Source: Chelonoidis abingdonii | Taxonomy: Eukaryota > Chordata > Testudines > Testudinidae | DNA: 64,000 nt | NCBI RefSeq assembly: GCF_003597395.2 | Contig: NC_133773.1 | Span: forward strand, 76,223,878-76,287,877 | Direction: 5' to 3' | In this document: positions 34,201 to 45,450 of the stretch, piece by piece | Layout of the letters: every line of letters starts with the position of its first letter | Position numbering within the stretch: position 1 is the first letter of the stretch | The notes under the pieces: generated by a model | Seen by the model: the letters and a program-made list of their open reading frames with translations, nothing else | Told to the model about the DNA's origin: nothing | Database searches by the model: none | Translations under genes and position numbers: made by a program

Positions 34201-37200
34201 CAAAACACACTGCAACGGAACTAGCCACTGGGATACCCCATCCTTAATGACAAGATCCCTAGATCCATTTGCAGTTTCACTAGTTTGCCTCAATATCAAA
34301 TAACTTGGCACTCATCCACTAAATGCCAAACCTGCTCTCCCTCCACAGAGTGAAGCAATTCCACAGAGCTGTTCAGTCACATTCATTCAGCCAGGCACAA
34401 TGACAGAACTGGATGCCATCTTTGAAATACAAATGGGAAGTAGAGGGACAGTTGCAGGCAGTGGCTGCTAAAAGGTTATTTTCAGCAAGCTCCTATGTGG
34501 AGAGCAGGTAGGAGCAGAGGGTTGGTCATATGGTGAAGGAGGCAGCTCTGTGATGGTTCCAAGAGGTCACCAGGAAGCATTTTAGGAATATAGATCTCCC
34601 CATGGTTGTTGAGTTAATGCTACTAGGTGTAACGTGCCTTTGTAATACTTACTGGTATTGTAGGAGTGGGCAAATACTATAATACAAATGTTTGTGTGTT
34701 TTTAAAAAAGATACTGTACTATGGAATGAAATGTAAAATCATAATGCTGAGAGTACCATCTGCCATGACAGATACAGAAATGTATCTCCCTTCCTCCCCT
34801 TCATTTGATCATTCTCCATTATTTTAGTGCTATTAAACATGGATTTCTACCAATTTTCAAAAGGGTGTTTGTTTTTTTTTCGTGGTCTGGATTTTTCTCA
34901 AAATAGCAGAACTTCAATCAGAACTGAAACATCTCTGGTTTCTCCATAGACTAATATAGAGATGCTAAACTTATTAATGTATAGAGTGGTGTTTTTAAAA
35001 ATGCTAGTTGTATTCCTTTTCTCTGGGGAAAGCATAGTTGGCTGAAAGCAGATTCTTGGATTGATATTAACTATATGCAACTCCCTGACACTTGGATATT
35101 CTCCAGTAAATCCTCCCATTCATTTTCCTCTGAAATAGAGAGATTAAGGTTGGGTTGGGTTTTTTCAGGTTGTTTTAGGCTTATGCTGTTTTAGTTCTCA
35201 AATCAATTTCATTGTCCTTTTTAAGTGCAGTTGCCTTTTAGCTTTATTCTTTTATTCTGTGATGGTTAGAACAAATATTCTACTGCAAGGGTAGCTTTAG
35301 TGTAGAAATCTCTAATCTTTTGAAAGCTTCCATCCTGGGTTTTTTATTCCCCTGCAGTTATAGATCCCATCATCCTGTGAGATTTTTCAAACAGCTCGTT
35401 CTTTAAAACTTTTTATATAATTAGCATAGTATGTCCCAAACTATCAATCAAGTCAGTTAAGATAAAATGTTAGTGAGAGCCTATGGTAAGCCACAAATTG
35501 CCCCTACTTTCAATGTAGGGGAAACCTGGTTTGTTGTGCTTTGTGATAATGGGTAAATGACATAGTAGTCAGTGTGTCATCAATAATATGGACAGTGTAG
35601 TTTGTATTCAATTTTAAAATCTCCATTCCCTTCCACCACTCATCACATGGTACCAAACACCAAAAAAGGTAACCATAACAAAAGCCCAGACTGTGAAATC
35701 CTGAGTGCCTCAACTAGCTGTACGTCTATACCTAAGACCCCAAGCTCTAGGATCACATGGTAACATATCAGTGTGGGACCCATGGTGATTAAGATAGAAG
35801 AGACTTACAAAAATGCCTGATCCTAAAAATTAAATGCAGATATCAGAGGGTTTCTTTTTTAAAAAATGTTTTCTCCACAATAAGATTCTGCCTTTCTATG
35901 CTAGAATCAAACCTGATTGCCTATTGTAGTTTCAAGTGCAACTTTGGTCTATTTCATTCAATCAATAACATTTACCATCTACAAGTTGCACTAAGTGGTT
36001 GTAGAATTAACTTATCTATTTGATAGTGATGCACTAGCTAAGGTGGTTCAAGTGAAATAAATCAGTATAAACAAAACAAGTATAGGATGAAAACTCAGGA
36101 ATCTTATCTCAGTTCGAAGCAGATTACTTTCCACTTGGAAGAAAGCTTTACCCCTCAGAGTGAGCATGCCTATAGTGTGAACTTCATCTCCACTGAATGA
36201 CTGAAAACAGCATATTTTTATGGTTGGCTGTTTATAAAGATGTGTTCTTGTAGAAAAGGGAATGTGAAGGTGTCAGAAGAATGGCAATATGTGCAAATAA
36301 AGACAAGCCCACAACTTAGAGCTGGATCTGGAAACTCTTAATACTGGGTTTTTAGGATTTAGGGTGTCAGAGTGTATAGAGGTAAACAAATATCAGAAAC
36401 TGAACTCTGATCTCAACCTCCCTATCAATGTTTCTGAGCTGTTCTTCACAGCCAGAGGCTTGATTCAGGCCCATCTCTACATGCAATGTTTTTTTGGCAG
36501 TATTGCTCCATCTTTGTGTAACATTCCATCAAAAAGTCTATGTTAAGAAGTCTATGGTAAGATTGCACTTTTAAGAACTCAGGAAATGCAACTTTAACTC
36601 TCCCTCTCCCTTATCTCGGGGTATGTTACATAACTCTTAATATGATAAACTATAATCTCAAATATACACTATTAAAAACATTGTGTGCCAGTTAAACTAA
36701 GAGAACATTAGTGTGATAGACTTCAGGCCCAATTCTGTTCTCATTTTCCCAGTTTCACGCTAAAATGACTCCACTCAAGTTAATCATGATTTATGCTGGT
36801 GCAAAATCATAATCAAGTCATTTAAGGCTGTATAGGTTCCTCTGAGCCAAATGAAACTCTGTTATATTAACTGAAGCATCCTTACGATTTATGCATTTAT
36901 TTGCATCAAGTTTCTGTTGTCTCCAAAGTAGCCAGCCAGTGGAAGATTTTTTTTCCCGTTTCCACTCATGTTGATCTCAAAAATGTGTTTAGTTTTTTAA
37001 GATTTTTTTTAAAAGCTGTAAAAAAAAAAAAAAATCTGAATGAAAATGAAACCCCAAACTTTAAGGAGACTTAGAGAAAAGGATGAAATGCCTGTCTTAG
37101 TGAAAAAGACTAGGGATAGGTGTAGGCTGTAGGCAAACCAGACATTTGTATTCATGGTTTTTTTTTAGTCCGTCCAACTTTATTTATTCATAACACCATA

Positions 37201-37707
37201 TTTATAAAAATAGCATCAAATCCCTAAAAGTAATCAAGTAAAAAGGCAATAGTACAATGTGATGTTTTAATTACTGTTAAGATAATCTGAGGATACAGGG
37301 AATGGCAAAATCCATTGGCTACATTAAAGATGAGCCTGGGGTTGTAAGCCACAGATGTGTGCAGTCCAATAAATGATCATGATCAGAAAAAATTAAAATG
37401 AGGCACTTCCTACTCACCCAAATATAGCAGCTGTTTATGACAAAAGTTATTTTGCTGTTTCAGACATGAGATTGATCTGTGAAAATCAGTGGCAGGTTAA
37501 TTTCCACTAGCATACTTAACACTTATGTTTGAAGCTTTGTGGCCATTGTAAAACTTTTTTTTGAAGCATCCTGTGGGCATGATATACCCCATGGGCTTCC
37601 CAGTAACCTGTATCACCAGCTGGAGGCTGTCAATTTGTGGGTGTACGGTGCTGGGTTAAGTGTGTCTCCCACAAAGCAGCCACAACTCCTGGACATCCAG
37701 CGCCAAC
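31221..37707. other. Long AT-rich stretch with little recognisable
   Basis: At 6.5 kb this is the longest part of the window without a clear mobile element. Short phrases resembling ancient amniote MITEs occur near 32495-32550, 32790-32850, 33350-33380 and 36725-36800 (typical pattern CCACTGAAGTCAGTGGAG at 32812-32829). There is an A-run of 14 at 37021-37034. No exon, tRNA or regulatory element could be supported, and all open frames are short and domain-free. Confidence 0.4.
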
Positions 37708-38805
37708 TCAGGCCAGGTCTACACTGCGACTTTAAATCGGTTTAATGGCCGATATACCAATTTAACGCTGTATCCGTTCACACGACGTCGTCATTAATAT
37801 CGAGTTAAACGGCTCCTTAAATCGATTTCGGAACTCCTCCCAAACGAGAGGAGTAGCGCTAAATTCGATAGTGATAACTCGGATTAGGGTTCATGTGGAC
37901 GGAAATCGACGTTATTGGCCTCCGGGCGGCATCCCAGAGTGCAGCACTGACCGCTCTGGACAGCAATCTGAACTCGGATGCAGCGGGCAGGTAAACAGGA
38001 AAAGCCCCGCGAACTTTTGAATTACATTTCCTGCTTGCCCAGCGTGGAGCTCTGATCAGCACGGCTGGCGATGCAGTCTGAAATCGAAAAAGAGCTCCAG
38101 CATAGACCGTACGGGAGATACTAGGTCTGATCGCTGTATGGGGAGACAAATCTGTTGTATCCAGCTCCGTTACAGAACACGAAATGCCAAAGCATTTGAA
38201 TAAAACACTCCAGGATACACAGCGCTGCGTGACAAGCGTAACGGGAAGCCAGAGACTCAAATGGACGCTCATGAAGGGAGGGAGGGGGTACTGAGGACTC
38301 CAGCTATCCCACAGTCCACAGCAGTCTCTGAAAATTATTTGCATTCTTGGCTGAGCTCCCAATGTCTGTAGGTTCAAACACAGTGTCTGGCGTGGTTCAG
38401 GGAACAGCTCCTCAGTTTATTTCCCCCCACCACCACGTGAAAAAAAAAAGGGCATGATTGCTGTGCTATGGCGTTTGCTCAATGCACTCCGCGAAAAAGG
38501 CGCCAAAGGGTTGTCTGCTGCCTTCACAAAGGGAGGGGTGAGGCTGTACCCAGCACCACCCGGGGCAGTGTTTTCTGCCCCATCAGGCACTGTGCTCTCA
38601 ACACGGAAGTGGGAACTATGGGATAGCTGAGGAACAGCTACCCACAGTGCACCGCTCCTGAAATCGATGGTGGCTTTGGACCATGGACGCAAACAATCGA
38701 TTTCGGGATCCCACTGTGGACACGCTAAACCGATTTTATTAGATCTGTTTTGTAATATCGGTTTAAGCTAATTCGAAATAATCGTGCAGTGTAGACGTAC
38801 CCTCA
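37708..38805 (+). mobile_element. PIF/Harbinger-like element, 1.09 kb, TCA duplication
   Basis: The element spans 37711-38802. It begins GGCCAGGTCTACACTGC and ends GCAGTGTAGACGTACCC, with TCA on both sides. It contains the block GAGAGGAGTAGCGCTAAATTCG at about 37849-37870 and a Myb/SANT remnant near 38085-38300 encoding pieces such as YRTRNAKAFE in one frame. The right part holds GGGAACTATGGGATAGCT. It lacks most of the middle that the 1.9-2.2 kb copies have, so it is an internal deletion derivative or a short subfamily. The 172-codon reverse frame across it is a shadow of the low-stop composition and is not a gene. Confidence 0.87.
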
Positions 38806-39129
38806 GTCTTCCACTACTGAGAGCAGCTCCAACACAACAGCAGACAGTTTTCATCTGGGCCCGGCCACATGTAGTTGTCATGGTACTTCTGTGTGCAAGG
38901 GTGAATATACACACCTTGCAAAGCATGCAATTGCAAACTGGAAGTGAACTTTGCAAACTGATCCATCCCTTAAAATGTGCCCTCAAAATTTTGCAAAAAT
39001 CTAAATCTGCAGATCCCAAGTACCACATAAAGTGAACTGGCCAAAAAAAGTTTGTTTCCTGGTCCTGCAATTGTACTTCCTTCCATGCCCTCTGTGTTCT
39101 TTGTCAATTACTGAGAACACATTAGTTCA
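38806..39129. other. Unique-looking DNA
   Basis: Nothing recognised in these 324 bases. Confidence 0.4.
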
Positions 39130-39780
39130 ATGCATTTACCATCTTCATGTGTATCTGGTTTACTAATTCATTCTACAAAGTGTTCTACATTCTACAGACT
39201 GTCCTTTAGCTGCTCAAATTCATGTCCACTCTGGGCCCTGGTAGGTTTTCTTTCCCTCATTCAGAAGCCCCCTAATCCCCAACCCCCTTCGTGGGGCTGG
39301 GCTTGTACTTTAACAGACTTTCTCTCAAAACAGGAGGCTCAGTTCTCCTCTTTGGAGCTGAGTTGTAATTTAGCCAACTGGTGGTCCTTTGCCCCCATCT
39401 CCCTTAACTGGACCCTTTCCTCCAGTTAGTCCTCAGGCTTGGAGGATCCAGCAGGTAGCCTCCTCCTGCTGGTGTCTGCCCTGCTATGACAAAGGAAGCA
39501 GCATATATGCTAGTCTCCTGGCCCCATCTCCTCCCCAGTTGTCTGGGTGAGAGGGGAGCCTTGCCCCACCATCTCTGCAAGGCTCCTGGCCCTGGTGCCC
39601 AGAAAGAAACAATGATGGGATTTGCATCCAAACACCACTTATTTCCAGGACTGCTTCCTCTCTGTCAATATCTCCTACGTCCTTGTCAATACCTCAGACC
39701 TTTCAAAATCTTAAAGGGCCACAATACCTGATGGGGATGAACTGACCCCTAGGCACTATTACCCCATCACAATTGCATTC
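39130..39780. repeat. GC-richer block, probable unclassified interspersed repeat
   Basis: About 650 bases of C-rich sequence with sharp composition edges and no protein similarity. Phrases like AGTCCTCAGGCTTGGAGGAT, GGGATTTGCATCCAAACACC and ATACCTCAGACCTTTCAAAA give the impression of a dispersed repeat seen elsewhere in turtles, possibly LTR-related, but no terminal repeat, primer site or TG...CA boundary could be verified. Confidence 0.35.
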
Positions 39781-41535
39781 AACTTTATGAAAACATCATC
39801 AGTTTCTTCTGCCTGTTTTATATGTGCTGCTCATGCATGCCATTATGTATTTGAAAGTAGGAGACAGCAGGCCTGCTCTCATGAGGTGCTGACTGTAGAA
39901 CTAATTGGAAATTTTTGGATGAAACTTTGTTTCACTGGCAAATGCCAATTCAGGAGAACAAAATGTTCTCCTGAAAAGGCATACTTTGCCTCTCTCTCCC
40001 TCGCAGCTCCTGGGAATCCATAGGAAAGTACTGGAGTGTTCTGTCTCCCCTCATATCTTTCCCCCGACTCCCGGTTGGAAGGATGGAGAGGCAAAACATT
40101 CTGCTTCCCCACTTTGCAATAGGGAGCTTGCCACCTGGAGTCGGATCTCTCAGGGCTGTTAGGTTCCATGGCAGGGAGCCTGCTAGCCCCACAAGCCTCA
40201 ACTGGAGCCAGGTCCCTGGGGACTGGTAGGCTGTGTGCTCTGTGCCAAGGAGCTTGCTAATCCCCATGTCCCAAGTCCCAGCTTGAAGAGAAGCGATGAA
40301 ATGGACAAGAATGTCAATTTGGTTTCAAGAACACCACATTCTGAAGTTTCTGAAATGAAATTTTGGAGGTTCTTCAATTTGCTGGAACATTGCTGTGAAT
40401 TTGGTTTTGTTCTGAACTGGAACGAAAGCAAATTTAAAAAAACAACCCTAAAACATCTGAGAAACTGAAATCCTCAAGTTTCATCCAGCTATAATACTGA
40501 GCACCTCCTGGGGCACTTCAGTGGGAAGTAAGGGTGCTTTGGATCTTGCAGGAACTAGCTCAGAGTTAGTACACAGGAGCTCCTGTGTCACCTAAGGAGG
40601 CTGTAGAGGAGAGTCACTCTTTTATAATTTCTTTGTTTAAAAAATTAGTGTGGCCACTTTCTATTTGTACGTTGTATTTTTACTTAGGCACAGCTGGGCA
40701 CCTAAAGGGTGGTATTTCAGCACTTTACCTTCCTTTTTGGGGGGGTTGTTAGACTTTTACATTATGCTTATCTAAGCTCTCTTAGGGTTCTATATTGCCA
40801 CCCATCACCGTAGTATCTAAGCACCTTCCAAATGAAATCAATGGCCATAGCAAATCCAGTGCTGAACACCTAGTTCTAGATGCTGAGTGCCCTCAGTTCC
40901 CATTGGTTTCAATGGAAATTAAGGACACTTAGCACCTTGCAGGATCAAGTATTTATTTTTTTATCAAGAGGTACATATCCATGTGATCAGTGTTGCATAA
41001 TATGTATATAGAAGAAAACCATACACTAGGTATGCTTCCCTTAAGACCCATTATCAAGCATTCTTCTCTACTATAGAGAACCAGTGGGAAGAACAGAAAG
41101 GATTTTAAAAGATTACTGTAAATTAAATTTGCTCTAGCCTTTAAAATATAGTACCAGATAATTTAATTTGAGCCCAGGAAGGTAGCCCCTTTTACTGGAG
41201 CATTATAGTGGCTGGGAAGAGGTTACAGAAAGATGTCTTTGAATTAGATCAATGCTACACTCTGGAAAAACAATAAAGAATGCAGTAGTTGGCAATGTGC
41301 ATCTTTATCTATGTTTCAGTGGTGAGCACCCTAAGAGCCTGATCCTCTGAGATGTTGAATGTCCCAATCCATAGTAAGTTCAGTTGGAACTGATGTTTCT
41401 CATCAGTTCAGGGGAGATAAGAGAGAGGTATAGAAAACTTCATTACTTCTGAAGAGACCTTTCTTCTGATAGATATGACCTCTGTTAAAGCAGCTGATAT
41501 ACAATGGAGAAATGCGGCGCATGATGGCTCTTAAA
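39781..41535. other. AT-rich DNA with ancient-repeat fragments
   Basis: The part around 40820-40950 contains GTGCTGAACACCTAG, TTCAATGGAA and CACTTAGCACCTTGCAGGAT, an old palindromic repeat type. The part 40300-40480 is A/T-rich with repeated AAATTT blocks. No gene supported. Confidence 0.4.
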
Positions 41536-41690
41536 ATTTATGTATCAGAGGGGTAGCCATGTTAGTCTGGATCTATAAAAGCAGCAAAGAATCCTGTGGC
41601 ACCTTATAGACTAACAGACGTATTGGAGCATGAGCTTTCGTGGATGAATACCCACTTCGTCAGATGCATGTAGTGGAAATTGACACTGTT
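41536..41690 (-). mobile_element. Penelope-like element 3' end
   Basis: On the minus strand this is the extreme 3' end of the same Penelope-like subfamily as 4304-4400. It contains the outermost bases with CTAACATGGCTACCCCTC, the phrase GGTGCCACAGGATTC and the hammerhead-like block. It is truncated about 150 bases from its end, where sequence of a hAT transposase begins in the opposite direction. Confidence 0.85.
41628..41667 (-). ncRNA. Hammerhead-like motif in Penelope end, second copy
   Basis: On the minus strand it reads GCAT, CTGACGA, A, helix GTGGGT/ATCCAC around ATTC, then GAAA, GCTCATGC. One pair in the helix is G-U. The layout is the same as at 4351-4390, including the extra base before the helix. 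Confidence 0.5.
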
Positions 41691-42222
41691 GCAGAGGAAA
41701 TGTAGATGGAGTTAGTGGAGCTTCACCGTGATACCATTTTGTAGCAAAAGTATACAGATGTTGAAATTCCAATATTCTACCGGTTTCTTTCACAAGAAAG
41801 ATTTCCCATGTTATTCTCTGCTTCCACAAGGGTAATGGTAATGTTTGGAAGCACATATATATGTGAACAGTTTTCCTCTTCCATGAAGATTAACAAATCT
41901 GTGTTAAGGTTAAGGCTCACTGATGAACATTTGCAAGCAACACTGAGATTGGTTTCATCTCAGGATATCAAACCTAATATTGATGCCCTGGTTAATGCAA
42001 AACACTGCCAGATAAGTGGCCAAAAATGAAATGACTGTCAAAATTAGCACTGACTTTTCACATTACAGTTTTAAAAAAGTTAAAACGTTGACTTTTAATA
42101 GCATATTATATGACTCTTCATTTTTGTCTATCGTTGTATGAAAAGGTTTCAGTGATGTGGCCCTCAGGCCAATGTACTAGTCCTCATGTGGCCTTCATGG
42201 TGATTTGAGTTTGAGACCCCTG
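41691..42222 (+). mobile_element. hAT element 3' part (transposase C-terminus and right end)
   Basis: The stretch holds the C-terminal part of a hAT transposase followed by a short 3' untranslated part and the right terminus TTTGAGACCCCTG at 42210-42222, a typical hAT end (complement CAGGGGTCTCAAA). The octamer after it is CTATATAG. No matching left end was found, so the target duplication cannot be confirmed. The left side abuts the truncated Penelope end, so the hAT element has been interrupted or deleted there. Confidence 0.75.
41699..42029 (+). pseudogene. hAT transposase C-terminal (dimerisation) domain remnant
   Basis: The open part starts at 41808 (73 codons), but similarity begins upstream across stops and a probable frameshift. 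Recognisable blocks: MELVELHRDTIL (41709-41744), KYTDVEIPIFYRFLSQERFP (about 41751-41810), then FGSTYICEQFSSSMKINKS and LRLRLTDEHLQATLRL, ending PNIDALVNAKHCQ and a stop at 42029. This is the hAT C-terminal region, which in active enzymes supplies the last catalytic acidic residue and the dimer interface. It resembles transposases that gave rise to domesticated vertebrate genes such as FAM200 or ZBED family members, but here it is decayed. Confidence 0.82.
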
Positions 42223-42230
42223 CTATATAG

Positions 42231-43214
42231 TGTTAGCTATGATAACACAGTATTTTCTTTGTGCTTAAACCAGGACAATTGTTTTATCTCAAATGCTGCT
42301 GTCAGGTAATTGTCAATAAAAGCTCGCTTTTTAACGGCAACTACAATACAGCTTTGTTAGAGGTCAGCAAATCAGTAGAAATATTTTTTTAATAATTACA
42401 TCTTGTTTAGCTGAAGCCCCCTGCAATTCCACATACATTCTTTGGTTTGATTTCTAACCTCTTGTGTAATGCAACAGCATGCTGTTCAAAACACCAGATG
42501 TTACACCCCAGGGATGCTGCTCTTCATTTGTGAACAATATGATGCCTGTGCATATAATGACAAATTATGCCTTCTGTCACACCATGAAACTCCAGTATGG
42601 TCCTATTGATGTAAAAGTGATGTCAGCATTCCATGGGAGTGAATGAGAGCCAGAATCTGGCCCTCATTTTGTACAATGTTGTTGAGATTTGGAAAGCATT
42701 TTGTATTCATGCACTGTTGTTCTAATTATTGCAACTGGCCGAATAAATATTGATACTATATTAGAGACAAAATAAGTCAGAGCTGAATATTTGGAATTTA
42801 GCTTTGAGAGCATTACAGATGTCTTATGCTGGGAGCTACTGTCATGTGAAGTTGTATGCAACTTGGATAGGTTTTAATTTGACTGCTCATATGATCTGCC
42901 ATATGGCCATTCTGTCCTTGATTATGATCTTTTGGCACAGAAAACATGTCATACACCAGTTTTTCAAAGGAAACTTTCTGTGAGTGGGAGGAAGGGCAGT
43001 AGGTACTATAAATTAAAAGGGCTAATGATTTGTTTTTAAAATGGAAGTAGCTCTCATCCACCACTTAGATTTCTATGTTGGAATATATAGCAAACAATCT
43101 CAAAGGTTTTTTTTTTACTTGTTTTATCACTGGAATCAAAATTTGCATTTTTGTTCACTTCTAGTTTTAGATAGTATCTAACTTGGTTAAATCTAAAAAG
43201 TTCCCCATTCTTGG
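42231..43214. other. AT-rich DNA
   Basis: No gene supported. A phrase at 42640-42670 (CATGGGAGTGAATGAGAGCC) is of ancient-repeat type. Confidence 0.4.
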
Positions 43215-43690
43215 CCGGTCTTCTCACTCTGACAGAGTTGATCTTTCCTTATTCCTTGGATTTTTCTCCTCTCTTGGCCTATATGACCCCTGGTTTTTTC
43301 ATCCTTCTACCAATGTCTCCTTTGGTGGCTTCTCATACTCCCTTCTTCCCTTCTCTGTTGCTCTCATTCAAGGTGCTGTCCTTGGTCACCAGCTTTCATG
43401 ACATTCTCTCCCACACCTATATCCTGTGTCTTCAAGCAGAAATTCTATGAGCTTGATTCCCATATCCTCTCCTGAACTCTTGTCCTCTATGCAGTCTGAC
43501 GTCATGCATCTCTTGCATGTCCTGTTGTCATCCAAAACTCAGTCTTTCCATAATGAAACTTATCTTTCTTCTGATTTGCTGTGGTCTGTCTTCCTTCTCT
43601 AGCACTATTGTCAGTTCCCATGCTTGCCTTCAAATTTCCACTCTTTTTCTCTTACTCTCCTCCCTATTCAGTATGTAAATGAGTCCTATC
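43215..43690 (+). mobile_element. L2 LINE fragment (reverse transcriptase part)
   Basis: A C/T-rich stretch that aligns by order of blocks with L2 sense strand: CAAGGTGCTGTCCTTGGTCA (the block that in L2 encodes GSVLGP), then CTCTATGCAGTCTGACGTCA, then CTTGCATGTCCTGTTGTCAT, CCAAAACTCAGTCTTTCC and TTATCTTTCTTCTGA. Frames are broken. L2 is an ancient vertebrate LINE, and its low GC and many indels here fit great age. Confidence 0.65.
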
Positions 43691-45009
43691 ATTTCTTTAA
43701 TATTACCAAAATTGGGCAATTTCATTGCTATCTGCATTAGTGTTTTTTTTTGCTTTTGAGGCACTGAATCAAATATTTAAGGTTTGAAAATACCTGGAAA
43801 AGGAATCCCCATTTCTCCTTCAATAAGAAACCCTTATCCTTTCCTATTCCCTGCACAGTTTTATCTGCTGTGGCAGGTTGTCTGGGGAATGGGAGGTCAG
43901 GCTACTAGACTGCCTTTCTTCTGTGTCTTTAGGTATTAGCTGGCACACCCATGCCCCTCCAATTCCTCTCCTAAGGATGACCTGCTGATCCATTTCCTAC
44001 CCTGGTGTTCTTGGAAGGCCAGCTGATAAGCCCACTTCATGTTCTAGGTAAAGCTGCCCTGATCTTACCTCCAGCTTCTTTAGTGAGAAACAGAGTCCTA
44101 GTGCAATTATTCCTCTTCCAAATTCCTTCTGCTGCTATCTTCTAGAGGTGATTGCCTGCTTCTTACCCTGTTCTAGAGCAGTTGGGTTCAGAAACTCCTC
44201 TGATGATCTTATTACTTTGGCCTAAATTTTACAAGCACTGTGTTATTTAGTATGCCCTGAAGTGCAACTCCCAGCTGCCTCCCCTTTAAATAATAAGAAA
44301 AATATAAGCCACTGAGGGAATTGTCATTTGTTTGCCTTGAAGAGACAACCAGATGCCAGAAGTAGAAAAAGGACACAGTTCAACGCTGAAAAGACCTGCC
44401 ATTAGGTGGTCAGTTGCTAATAAAGGAAATGGTAATTTTAAATAATCTTCAGGTAAACATCCAAATATGTATGAACCAACTCTGAACCTGAGATATTTAA
44501 CAATCACTAAACTAAACCTAGAAATATTAATACTGTACTCTTATATCCCAAGAACCTGTGATGTCAGATTGTAAGTCACTTTCTGAATTTTTGATAGTTA
44601 GAAATAATATTGTTCTAAAGAAAGTCTGACACCTTCAGAGACAAATGAAAGCCCATGTATGAATCAGAAATCAAGGCTGGAGGCAGGAGCACAGAAACAT
44701 GTGCACGCACAGAGAAACAGTTATGGCAGGACAGAGTCTGAAGAAAAAAGCACAGTGACACTAAAACCAAGCAGAAGTAACTCAAAGGCCTACTGACAAC
44801 CAGTGGAAAATTTAATGTCAGAAGATGTAGGATTCAACATCTGTTTAGGGGGAAAAGAGCTTGTGTCCTTTATATCCTTCCTGTAAAACTTGAAGCTCTG
44901 AGTTTAAAAGGTCTTCTGTGTTGTACTCCTTTCCTTTCATATTTGTTTCCTGTGGTAATGCAACGAATTTCCTTTCCAGGTATCACTCTTTCATATGGAA
45001 ATTTTAAAA
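43691..45009. other. Unique-looking DNA
   Basis: No gene or repeat recognised. The C/T-rich part to about 44170 may be further decayed L2, but I cannot align it. Confidence 0.4.
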
Positions 45010-45135
45010 TCAATAGAAGGAAATAGTGTTATACACGGTGCACAAGTAGCCTGTGGAACTCATTTCCAACAGGTCTTGCTCAGCCCAAGAGCATGGTGGG
45101 GTTAAAAATGGATTAGATATTTACCTAGATAATCA
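45010..45135 (+). mobile_element. CR1 LINE 3' fragment
   Basis: Blocks GTGGAACTCATTTCCAACAG and AAAAATGGATTAGATATTTA are in the order of the CR1 3' region, of a different subfamily from 11490-12452. Short and diverged. Confidence 0.65.
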
Positions 45136-45316
45136 TAAGATCCACAGTTATACTAGAGAGAATTAAAAACAAATTAGAAGGGATATCTCACAACAACACA
45201 AGGGATCACAAGCCAAACTATACTGTAAGAAGTTACGAAGAACCTTCCTCTGTGAGCATATTATTCCATAATTGCCCACTGTAGTTATGGGCTCCCATTC
45301 CAATAAAAAAACAGGA

Positions 45317-45450
45317 GTATGCATCTGAAGAAGTGAGCTGTAGCCCATGAAAGCTTATGCTGAAATAAATTTGTTAGTTTCTAAGGTACCACAAGCACTC
45401 CTGTTTTTTGCGGATACAGACTAACACAGCTGCTACTCTGAAACCCGTCA
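45317..45450 (+). mobile_element. Penelope-like element 3' end, second subfamily
   Basis: A plus-strand Penelope end: the hammerhead-like block at 45321-45360, AATAAATTTGTTAGTTTCTA, AGGTACCACAAGCACTCCTG and the extreme end CAGACTAACACAGCTGCTAC. The last part matches the end at 41541-41575 in complement (GACTAACATGGCTACCCCTC), while the first part differs, so this is a related but distinct subfamily. It is 5'-truncated just upstream of the motif. Confidence 0.85.
45321..45360 (+). ncRNA. Hammerhead-like motif, second Penelope subfamily
   Basis: It reads GCAT, CTGAAGA, A, helix GTGAGC/GCCCAT around TGTA, then GAAA, GCTTATGC. Compared with 4351-4390 the helix sequence and loop differ, yet most pairs are kept (one A-C mismatch and one G-U), and CTGANGA, GAAA and GCNNATGC are unchanged. 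That pattern suggests selection on RNA structure when the elements were active. Confidence 0.55.

Noticed and set aside
37859..38377. 172-codon open frame on the minus strand
   Set aside because: It is antisense to the decayed Myb/SANT region of a Harbinger-like copy and does not match any family known to me.
41611..41856. 81-codon minus-strand open frame
   Set aside because: It spans the junction of the Penelope end and the antisense of the hAT transposase; not a gene.
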